This document shows, piece by piece, positions 1-5,032 of a stretch of 5,032 bases of DNA (its first letter is position 1; every line of letters starts with the position of its first letter). Below the pieces are notes generated by a model. That model ran no database searches. It saw nothing but the letters and a program-made list of their open reading frames with translations, and was not told the origin of the DNA. A program made the translations under genes and the position numbers. This DNA comes from Oscillospiraceae bacterium. Its GTDB lineage: Bacteria; Bacillota; Clostridia; Oscillospirales; Oscillospiraceae. Where the stretch lies: NCBI GenBank assembly GCA_031280855.1, contig JAITGH010000015.1, positions 1 through 5,032 on the forward strand. The letters are read 5' to 3'.

Positions 1-684
1 CTTGACGTACCGCGTCAAACGGTGTCAAAATGGGAGCCAGGGCACACGACTCCGGAGATGGATAAACTGATCGGGCTGTCGAAGCTGTTTGAAATCAGCC
101 TAGACGCTCTGGTTGGGAACGAGGATGCGGAAACGGTAAAGATGCCGTTCGTTACGTCGACTCGACGGCTTCATTATGAGTACAAGTCGAAACGCACGCT
201 GTTCGGGTTACCGCTGGTGCACGTGAATGTGGGACTTGGAATACGCCGAGCGAAAGGGATCGTTGCGGTGGGAACGGTCGCGACGGGAATCGTGGCGATC
301 GGGATGGCAGCGGTCGGGCTGATCTCGGTGGGGCTGCTGGCGTTGGGATTGTTGGCGTTAGGCACGATTGCGCTGGGAATAGGCGCGTTCGGGGCGTTAG
401 CAGTTGGAGTGATTGCGTTCGGCGGTATTGCGGTGGGCGTACTGTCGATTGGAGGCATGGCGATAGGAAAGTACGCGCTGGGCGGCTACGCCTCCGCGAG
501 CGACATTGCGCTCGGAGGATTCGCGAAGGCTCGAATCGCTATTGGCGATGTAGCTCACGGCGAGTTCGCGTGGGAGAAGATATCCGAGCTTAACGGCTCG
601 CACCGGGCGGAGATTCGCCGAGTGATCGAAGGCGAGTACCCGAGCCTTCCGGGATGGCTCACGGATCTGTTCACGAATTGGTAA
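1..684 (+). CDS. XRE-family helix-turn-helix regulator with glycine-pentad repeat tail (5' partial)
   Basis: This is a predicted cytoplasmic DNA-binding regulator. The frame is open from base 1, which reads LDVPRQTVSKWEPG, the recognition-helix part of an HTH_3/Cro-C1 domain, followed by TTPEMDKLIGLSKLFEISLD, the usual end of that domain. The GTG at base 22 encodes the Val of RQTVSKWE, so it is not the start; roughly 25-35 N-terminal residues lie outside the window. After a linker comes FGLPLVHVNVG and an RRAKG segment, then about 20 five-residue units of the form x-hydrophobic-Ala/Ser-hydrophobic-Gly (bases 259-561), and a polar tail ending LFTNW. From memory, similar HTH proteins with an FGLP element and GxxAxG-like repeats occur in Clostridia and Bacilli; their ligand is unknown to me. 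The repeats may form a beta-helix or a membrane-associated segment. The gene stops at 682-684, facing gdpP tail to tail. Confidence 0.85.
   Translation, partial: LDVPRQTVSKWEPGHTTPEMDKLIGLSKLFEISLDALVGNEDAETVKMPFVTSTRRLHYEYKSKRTLFGLPLVHVNVGLGIRRAKGIVAVGTVATGIVAIGMAAVGLISVGLLALGLLALGTIALGIGAFGALAVGVIAFGGIAVGVLSIGGMAIGKYALGGYASASDIALGGFAKARIAIGDVAHGEFAWEKISELNGSHRAEIRRVIEGEYPSLPGWLTDLFTNW
259..561 (+). repeat. Tandem repeat coding for about 20 glycine-ending pentapeptides
   Basis: The coding sequence has a 15-base period. It translates to units such as IVAVG, TVATG, IVAIG, LLALG (twice in a row), TIALG, VIAFG and KYALG. Late units drift (GYASA, GFAKA, DVAHG) and one has six residues (SDIALG). 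The DNA copies are not identical, so this is an old, diverged protein repeat rather than a recent DNA amplification. The small residue every fifth position resembles the pentapeptide-repeat beta-helix pattern, but the canonical A(D/N)LXX consensus is not followed, and the hydrophobicity leaves membrane insertion possible. Confidence 0.85.
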
Positions 685-699
685 ACGTAAGCGTTGCGT

Positions 700-2670
700 C
701 TAGCACTCTTTAAGGCAAGCGATAAGCTGCGTCATGAGTTCGGCGCGGGTAAGGTCGTGACGCTGGACGGCGGCAGCGTTCGAGTTCCCGCCTCCGCCAA
801 GCTTCTCCATGAGAAGCTGCACGTTGACATCGCCGGAGGAGCGTGCGGAGACACACGCTGCGTCAGTGAGCGCGAAGACAACGAACGACGCCTTGACCCC
901 GGTAATCTTGAGCAGCGCGTCGGCCGCCTGAGCGGCGATGACGCGATCTCCGGCGTCGGTCATCTCGGAGACTGCGAAGCCGTCTCCATACATCTTAACG
1001 GTGCTGACGACCCGCGCTTTTTGCGCGGTTTGAGCTATGTCAAGCCTGAAGAGCTTGTCGGCCTCGGACGCGTCCGCGCCTGCTCGGCGCAGGAACACCG
1101 CCGCCTCGAACGTGCGGGTGCCGGTGCGGAGCGTGAAGTTCTTCGTGTCGAGCATAATCCCGGTAAGCATAGCCTCCGCCTCAAGCTTATGCAGTACGCT
1201 GGGCTGCGCAAGGTACTGCAAGAGATCAGTGACGAGCTCGCTCGCGCTCGAGGCGTAGGGTTCGTGGAACGTGAACGCGGCTCCCGTAATGTAGTCAGCG
1301 GCGCGGCGATGGTGATCGATGACGGCGGTGCGGGTGATGGACTGTAAAAGCGTCTCGCTTTCCACTTGATCAGGTCGATTCGTGTCGACTACGATAAGCA
1401 GCGTGCGATTGTTGGAGACGAGCATAGCGTCACGCGGGGTGATGAACACGCCGTCATACTCGCGCAATTGCATGAGTTTACGCACCATCGGCATGGCAAG
1501 GCACGTATCGGCGTTGAGGACGATGGAGACCTTGCGCTTGAGGATACGTGCGATCGCGACGACTCCGGCGGCGGCTCCCAGCACGTCATAATCCGCGAAG
1601 CGGTGACCCATAACGATAACGTCGGACGAGTCGGTGATAAGCTCGTTAAGTGCGTTCGCCATGACACGCGACTTGACTTTCGTGTTGCGCTCAACCGCTT
1701 GATTCTTGCCGCCGTAGAACGCGAAGTTGAGCTTATCCTTGACGACGGCTTGATCGCCGCCGCGTGAGAGCGCCATATCGATTGCGAGCGAAGCGAACTT
1801 GTAGCATTCGAGCGGTGAGTCGGCTCCGCGCCCAACGCCAATGCTGACCGTAGCTTCGATTCCCGTGTGGTTACGCGTCGTTTTGATGGTCTCGAGCAAT
1901 GAGAAACAGCCGGAGATGAATGCGGGCATCCAGCGTTCCTCGAGGATGCATACTCGCTGATCGCGCTCCAGTCGTGTGAGGAATCCGTCGGCGGGTTTAA
2001 GCCAACGCGCAATCGCATCGTCAAGTTCCGCGATCAGCGTGGATTTCTCGATGTCCGTAAGTCCCTTGGTGAAGTCGTCGTAGTTGTCGATCATGATGAT
2101 CATGATCGCAGTGCGTGAGGCGGCGAACTCGACTCGGAGGCTTGCAAGTTCGGATACGTCCTCGAAGTAGAGGACTCCCCAGCCCTCATCGTAGGATGCG
2201 CGAATGGCGGAACCGCGAACGCGGAAGATCGAATCGCGGAACTCATAAGGTGCGGGTAACTCCGTCTTGCCATCAAGCAACCAGTCGTATGAGAACTTCG
2301 GTAAGACGTCGGTCAGCGCGACGTCGAACAGGCGTTCGGTCTCTCCGGCGAGCGCGGTGAACGCGTCGTTAGTCCAAAGTAATGAGCCTGTGGAGAGTGA
2401 GAACGCGAGTGTTGGGATCGGCATGACGGACAACGCTCCGCGCCCGGCCGACTCTGCAGCGAAGAGAACGTTCTCGATGGTGCGAATCGCGCCGGTGCGC
2501 GTCGCGGATTTGTAGATGTAGGAGTAAGAGGCAAGCAAAAGCGACGCGGCAGCGAAGCCAATCGCACCGGGCACGTCGTTGCGAATCAGCTCAACGACGC
2601 AGAAGATGAGCATGGCGGCGAAGTACATGCGGCCGGTGGGTCGGAAGAGTCGCCGGAGCTTCTGTTTCAT
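700..2670 (-). CDS. gdpP: GdpP-type cyclic-di-AMP phosphodiesterase
   Basis: This is a membrane-anchored enzyme of the GdpP/YybT family, which hydrolyses c-di-AMP to linear pApA. Its 656 residues match the usual family length of about 655. Two N-terminal membrane segments (about 17-30 and 34-54) precede a PAS domain (about 75-175) and a degenerate GGDEF domain (about 185-315, with IDNYDDF, SIGVG and LSRGGDQAVVK). The DHH domain follows, with GHRFADYD (His356, Asp360, Asp362), VVDT (Asp429), DHH (452-454) and GIMLDTKNFT (Asp508), so the expected metal ligands are all present. The C-terminal DHHA1 domain carries GGGGN at 625-629 where GGGGH is usual. The ATG at 2670 is preceded by GAGGT six bases upstream. 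It lies 12 bp after the HDOD gene, so co-transcription is likely. Membership in the family is firm; full activity is inferred, given the Asn change. Confidence 0.96.
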   Translation of the reverse strand: MKQKLRRLFRPTGRMYFAAMLIFCVVELIRNDVPGAIGFAAASLLLASYSYIYKSATRTGAIRTIENVLFAAESAGRGALSVMPIPTLAFSLSTGSLLWTNDAFTALAGETERLFDVALTDVLPKFSYDWLLDGKTELPAPYEFRDSIFRVRGSAIRASYDEGWGVLYFEDVSELASLRVEFAASRTAIMIIMIDNYDDFTKGLTDIEKSTLIAELDDAIARWLKPADGFLTRLERDQRVCILEERWMPAFISGCFSLLETIKTTRNHTGIEATVSIGVGRGADSPLECYKFASLAIDMALSRGGDQAVVKDKLNFAFYGGKNQAVERNTKVKSRVMANALNELITDSSDVIVMGHRFADYDVLGAAAGVVAIARILKRKVSIVLNADTCLAMPMVRKLMQLREYDGVFITPRDAMLVSNNRTLLIVVDTNRPDQVESETLLQSITRTAVIDHHRRAADYITGAAFTFHEPYASSASELVTDLLQYLAQPSVLHKLEAEAMLTGIMLDTKNFTLRTGTRTFEAAVFLRRAGADASEADKLFRLDIAQTAQKARVVSTVKMYGDGFAVSEMTDAGDRVIAAQAADALLKITGVKASFVVFALTDAACVSARSSGDVNVQLLMEKLGGGGNSNAAAVQRHDLTRAELMTQLIACLKEC

Positions 2671-2676
2671 CGGGAT

Positions 2677-2681
2677 ACCTC
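2677..2681 (-). promoter_or_regulatory. Ribosome binding site of gdpP
   Basis: GAGGT on the minus strand sits six bases before the ATG at 2670. It lies wholly in the 12-bp gap after the HDOD stop codon (2683-2685), so gdpP has its own initiation site within the shared transcript. This supports 2670 over the internal Met at residue 15, which would also remove part of the first membrane segment. Confidence 0.75.
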
Positions 2682-2682
2682 G

Positions 2683-3921
2683 CTATTCGTCCTCCGCCAT
2701 CGCCTCAAGGAGTTCGCGATACCAGACGAGAGCATCGATGAGTGCCTGTGCGGCTACGGTCGCGTTAACTTTGTTGCGGTGCAGATTGACTGCGACGGCG
2801 TACCAATCGCAACTCATGACGCTTAGGATAAGCTCCATCACTTCATAGATGTCACCGCGATGGTTGACCAGCGCGTTATAGATCCGCTGGTCGACGGCGA
2901 TCTCTCGAATGGCTTCTTCCATCGGGCGTTGTAAGATGACGTCAAGCAGTGAGAGCAATCCGGAGATGAAGAGGCTCGGCCTGAACATGCCAAGCTCGAA
3001 AGCGTCGGCGAGATTCTCAGCGAACTTACCGCGCAATAGTGAGAGCCGCGTGATCTCGCCGGGGCGATCCTCACCGAGTTGTGCGGTGATAGCGACCATC
3101 GACCAGCGTTTGACCTCGAGCTGCCCCATGATGGCGACGGCTTGGCGGATTGACTCTACCTTTGATTTCCCGCGATAGCCGCCCGCACTGTTGATGAAGC
3201 GCAATAGCGAGATCGACAGCGCCATGTCGCGCTCGATGATGTCCGCGACTTCGATGAGGTCGAAGTCCTCGCGGTTGATTTGCCCGAGGAGCTGTAACGC
3301 GTTCATTTTGAGCGGTGAGATCGGCGCGGAGGAGCTCGCCACCGGCTCGCTGTAGAACTCGCCGGAGAAGAGCGCACCGTGCAGAGTGTTAAGCGCGGTA
3401 AACGCGTCCATGGTGGGTACGTTGTTGATGACGAACTTGATCTTGAAGATGTGAGGGCGCATGACGCTGAGCGCGTAGTCGAAATCCGGAGCCTCGTGGT
3501 CGAGGATCAGATAGGTGAACATATCGAAGAAGAGGTCGGGCGCGACCCTTCGTAAGAGCCCGTCGGCGGCGAGCTTATAGCCGCGTGCGATCAGCTCGTC
3601 GCACTTTTGGTAGACGGCGCCGGTAAATGGAATGTCCGTACCGATGGTAACGATTAGCTTGTTAGGATCGATCCCGAGACTGGCGGGCAGCCCTGACAGC
3701 AGCTGGTACTCCGTGACGCTGATGAAGAGCGGGAACTCGCCGGCAAACGGTTCCGTGCCCATCTCTCCAACAAGATCGAGAGTATGCGAGGCCAAGACGT
3801 CACCGAACTTGCGCATATCGGCGTCGAACAGCTTATCGGTACTTTTGCCGTTTAGCGCGTAGGCTTTGACCTCAATTTTGGAGTCGAACAACGGTTTCGC
3901 AACCGCGAATAGATTTGGCAT
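2683..3921 (-). CDS. Degenerate EAL / HDOD domain signalling protein (COG3434, YuxH-like)
   Basis: This 412-residue cytoplasmic signalling protein has an EAL-like N-terminal half (about 1-200) and an HDOD domain (about 204-395). The start MPNLFAVAKPLFDSKIEV matches the family opening (roughly F-I-A-R-Q-P-I-F-D, then an aYELL segment). Here that segment reads AYALNG, so the Glu of the EAL signature is gone and no DDFG-like metal site is visible; c-di-GMP hydrolysis is unlikely. The HDOD half has IERDMALSISLLRFINSA, SIRQAVAIMGQLEVKRW, and RPSLFISGLLSLLDVILQRPM, all typical of this family. HDOD is a metal-free relative of HD domains used in signalling, with varied and often unknown partners. The start is set at ATG 3921 because GGAGGT lies ten bases upstream; the longer GTG start at 3939 overlaps that site and adds MEVCIA. 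It is the first gene of a likely operon with gdpP. Confidence 0.9.
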   Translation of the reverse strand: MPNLFAVAKPLFDSKIEVKAYALNGKSTDKLFDADMRKFGDVLASHTLDLVGEMGTEPFAGEFPLFISVTEYQLLSGLPASLGIDPNKLIVTIGTDIPFTGAVYQKCDELIARGYKLAADGLLRRVAPDLFFDMFTYLILDHEAPDFDYALSVMRPHIFKIKFVINNVPTMDAFTALNTLHGALFSGEFYSEPVASSSAPISPLKMNALQLLGQINREDFDLIEVADIIERDMALSISLLRFINSAGGYRGKSKVESIRQAVAIMGQLEVKRWSMVAITAQLGEDRPGEITRLSLLRGKFAENLADAFELGMFRPSLFISGLLSLLDVILQRPMEEAIREIAVDQRIYNALVNHRGDIYEVMELILSVMSCDWYAVAVNLHRNKVNATVAAQALIDALVWYRELLEAMAEDE

Positions 3922-3931
3922 TGCAATACAG

Positions 3932-3937
3932 ACCTCC
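3932..3937 (-). promoter_or_regulatory. Shine-Dalgarno site deciding the HDOD gene start
   Basis: A perfect GGAGGT on the minus strand ends ten bases before the ATG at 3921. The upstream in-frame GTG (3937-3939) overlaps the first G of this hexamer. Initiation there would leave no ribosome site of its own, because the bases before it read CCGATTCC. The site therefore argues for the shorter protein. Confidence 0.8.
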
Positions 3938-3969
3938 ACGGAATCGGTGGCAACGGCGTAGTCGTAATC

Positions 3970-3998
3970 TATATATAAGTCAACAGGTTCTAAGTCAA
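3970..3998 (-). promoter_or_regulatory. SigA-type promoter for the HDOD-gdpP unit
   Basis: On the minus strand, TTGACT (3993-3998) stands 17 bases before TATATA (3970-3975), close to the consensus TTGACA-17-TATAAT. Transcription would begin near 3960-3964 and give a leader of about 40 bases before the ATG at 3921. This is the only convincing promoter found between the DUF4037 gene and the HDOD gene. It implies that the HDOD-gdpP pair can be expressed independently of the upstream gene. Confidence 0.7.
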
Positions 3999-3999
3999 C
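3976..3999 (-). repeat. Tandem GTTGACTTA 9-mers over the -35 and spacer
   Basis: The minus strand carries GTTGACTTA at 3999-3991 and again at 3984-3976, with a 15-base period and perfect identity. The first copy contains the -35 hexamer; the second fills the spacer just before the -10. Two direct sites at this spacing could be an operator for a regulator binding one face, or simply a duplicated -35. The second copy has no good -10 at 16-18 bases (TACGCC at 17), so it is unlikely to drive a second promoter. Confidence 0.5.
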
Positions 4000-4013
4000 C
4001 GATCGGAAATGGG

Positions 4014-4121
4014 CAAGACCGGCTCGGGAACCCCATATGGCGTCGTTTCCGTCCTTGTAATCTCACTATCTACATACAACGGCAGTCGTCCGTTGCATAC
4101 GGGGTTCCGGAACCGGTCTTG
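4014..4121 (-). repeat. 26-bp imperfect inverted repeat, possible RNA hairpin
   Basis: The arms are 4014-4039 and 4096-4121, with 23 of 26 Watson-Crick pairs. The outer nine (CAAGACCGG against CCGGTCTTG) and an inner eight (GGAACCCC against GGGGTTCC) are perfect. Two of the three mismatches (4023/4112 and 4035/4100) become G-U pairs in a minus-strand RNA but A-C in a plus-strand RNA. Inside, CAACGG (4077-4082) and CCGTTG (4090-4095) form a six-pair hairpin directly next to the main stem, leaving a 37-base unpaired stretch. The right arm also holds the 12-bp palindrome GGTTCCGGAACC (4103-4114). No T-tract follows the stem on the minus strand, so it is not a classic intrinsic terminator. It lies upstream of the HDOD promoter, in what would be the 3' untranslated region of the DUF4037 mRNA. 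It could instead be a small non-autonomous repeat element; no flanking target duplication was seen. Confidence 0.7.
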
Positions 4122-4207
4122 GCGACAATTGCGAGTGGCAAGGGAGATTGAGGCCGGTACGTCCAAGCGGTCAGAGCCGACGTGACATGAGAGCGAATGC
4201 AACGGCG

Positions 4208-5032
4208 TTAGTCATACCAAAGCGGAAGCTGGCGCAGGGTCTCATTTTCGATTTTGGATTGAACGTACGGCGCATGGTCGAGCAGGAAGTCGGAGTTGGA
4301 CTCGGACAGCCCGATCTCTCGCAGGTGCAGGATAATGTCGCCGCTGAGCGCTTCGATGGGTTCAGTGGCGGCGGCGATCTCGGCAGTGGAGATCTCGGTA
4401 ATCCGCCGTGAGGCTGATTCGCCGAGGATAGGGAGTTGCTCGAGTGCGCGGCGAATCCACTTATAAAATGGAGTGTAGCGGCGGTTAAGCAGGAACACAA
4501 TCGAGGCGGCCGTCTGGACGAACTCTGCGGCGGCCATGAACGCTGCGGAGTACTCCTTACGCCGCAGACAGCGTGAATAGTTGTACTGACCGGACTGGGC
4601 GGCCTTCATGCAGCGTGCGGCAAGCTTCTTAAGTTGCAGATCCTCCGGGTAGTAGCTCAACAGAGTCTTGCGGAATCGGGTGAACTCGCCCAATGGGTCT
4701 TGGAAGACTTCGCCGTTGGTAACGATTGAGAGGTTGACTTCCGGAATCGCGCTCCAATCCCCGTGTAATGACGGCGGAGTGCGCCGTCCGATATAACGAT
4801 GGTAGAACCACGAGATGGGGTACACGCCCTCACGCCCGTCCCCGAACTGACTGCGGTTAACGCCGTCAAACCCAAGGAAATTCCGAGACAGCGACAGGTA
4901 TTCCGTGTTCATGGACTCACCGAATTCGAGGTAGTCATCTTCGTCGAGCCATATCAGCACTCTTGGCCCGAAGTCGTGGTCTTGTGAGATCTCATCGTCG
5001 AAACCGTAGCATTCGGAGCCGTCTCCAACCAG
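4208..5032 (-). CDS. DUF4037 nucleotidyltransferase-fold protein (N-terminus outside the window)
   Basis: The frame is open to the window edge at 5032, giving 274 C-terminal residues. The first visible ones read LVGDGSECYGFDDEISQDHD, which fits the polymerase-beta-type nucleotidyltransferase pattern: Gly-Ser (residues 5-6 here) followed by Asp-x-Asp (Asp18, Asp20). The GTG at 4960 codes for a Val inside this conserved block (GPRVLIWLD) and is not the start. Residues about 112-210 carry the DUF4037 region, with SYYPEDLQLKKLAARCM, AQSGQYNY and FLLNRRYTPFYKW, and the end has SDFLLDHAPYVQ. From memory these are hallmarks of DUF4037 proteins, common in Clostridia and Actinobacteria. The substrate is unknown; nucleotidyl transfer to a small molecule or protein is inferred from the fold only. 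The gene stops at 4208-4210 and points toward the HDOD gene, 286 bp away. Confidence 0.88.
   Translation of the reverse strand: MVGDGSECYGFDDEISQDHDFGPRVLIWLDEDDYLEFGESMNTEYLSLSRNFLGFDGVNRSQFGDGREGVYPISWFYHRYIGRRTPPSLHGDWSAIPEVNLSIVTNGEVFQDPLGEFTRFRKTLLSYYPEDLQLKKLAARCMKAAQSGQYNYSRCLRRKEYSAAFMAAAEFVQTAASIVFLLNRRYTPFYKWIRRALEQLPILGESASRRITEISTAEIAAATEPIEALSGDIILHLREIGLSESNSDFLLDHAPYVQSKIENETLRQLPLWYD

Larger units (their letters stand above)
3951..4216 (+). repeat. Three dispersed copies of a CAACGGC..AGTC motif
   Basis: The copies are CAACGGCGTAGTCGTA at 3951-3966, CAACGGCAGTCGT at 4077-4089 and CAACGGCGTTAGTCATA at 4200-4216. They are separated by 126 and 123 bases and differ by two or three inserted bases in the middle. 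The third overlaps the stop codon of the DUF4037 gene. The bases between them do not align, so this is not a simple tandem duplication. The motif is short and of ordinary composition, so chance is possible. Confidence 0.3.

Noticed and set aside
174..458. Minus-strand open frame of 94 residues rich in Pro, Ala and Asn
   Set aside because: It is the antisense shadow of the glycine pentad repeat; its periodicity comes from the 15-base period of the plus-strand gene.
694..1347. Plus-strand 217-residue open frame opposite gdpP
   Set aside because: It is antisense to the conserved DHH/DHHA1 region, and its composition reflects the complementary codons.
1389..2024. Minus-strand 211-residue open frame inside gdpP
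   Set aside because: It lies in another frame of a clearly conserved gene and its Ser/Arg-rich product has no recognisable motif.
2089..2107. GATCATGATGATCATGATC, a nearly perfect palindrome and a doubled 9-mer inside gdpP
   Set aside because: It encodes the hydrophobic strand IMIIMI just before DNYDD, where GdpP proteins normally have a hydrophobic strand; codon use explains it without a regulatory role.
4014..4121. Inverted repeat as an ordinary intrinsic terminator
   Set aside because: The loop is far too long and no run of T follows the stem on the minus strand.
4160..4184. ACGTC/GACGT short inverted repeat after the DUF4037 gene
   Set aside because: There are only five pairs around a 15-base loop and no T-tract; this is expected by chance.
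3990..4202. Possible small minus-strand gene across the intergenic region
   Set aside because: There is no ribosome binding site or family resemblance, and the frame crosses both arms of the inverted repeat, which is a better explanation of the sequence.

Overview
The window looks like chromosomal DNA of a fairly GC-rich member of the Bacillota, probably Clostridia-like. This rests on a GdpP-type cyclic-di-AMP phosphodiesterase, a COG3434-type EAL/HDOD protein, a DUF4037 nucleotidyltransferase-fold protein, an XRE regulator with a glycine-pentad tail, and GGAGGT-type ribosome binding sites. Base composition was judged by eye, not counted. No mobile-element gene, tRNA, rRNA or CRISPR array was seen.

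Layout. (1) Bases 1-684, plus strand: the 3' part of an XRE-family helix-turn-helix regulator whose C-terminal half is about 20 glycine-ending pentapeptide repeats. Its start lies upstream of the window. (2) Bases 700-2670, minus strand: a full-length gdpP, convergent with the regulator across a 15-bp gap that shows no terminator. (3) Bases 2683-3921, minus strand: a degenerate-EAL plus HDOD signalling protein, 12 bp upstream of gdpP and almost certainly in the same transcription unit. (4) Bases 3922-4207: an intergenic region with a good SigA-type promoter for the HDOD-gdpP pair, a tandem 9-mer over the -35 region, and a 26-bp imperfect inverted repeat spanning 108 bp. (5) Bases 4208-5032, minus strand: the C-terminal 274 residues of a DUF4037 protein, continuing beyond the window.

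How the parts may work together. The two-gene unit joins a protein descended from cyclic-di-GMP phosphodiesterases, with its EAL motif lost and an HDOD output module, to a membrane-anchored cyclic-di-AMP hydrolase. A shared regulatory or scaffolding role is inference. The least explained parts are the inverted repeat, whose mismatches favour a minus-strand RNA fold, and the GdpP DHHA1 motif, which reads GGGGN instead of the usual GGGGH. There is no strong evidence for a wholly new system; these are the spots worth a second look.
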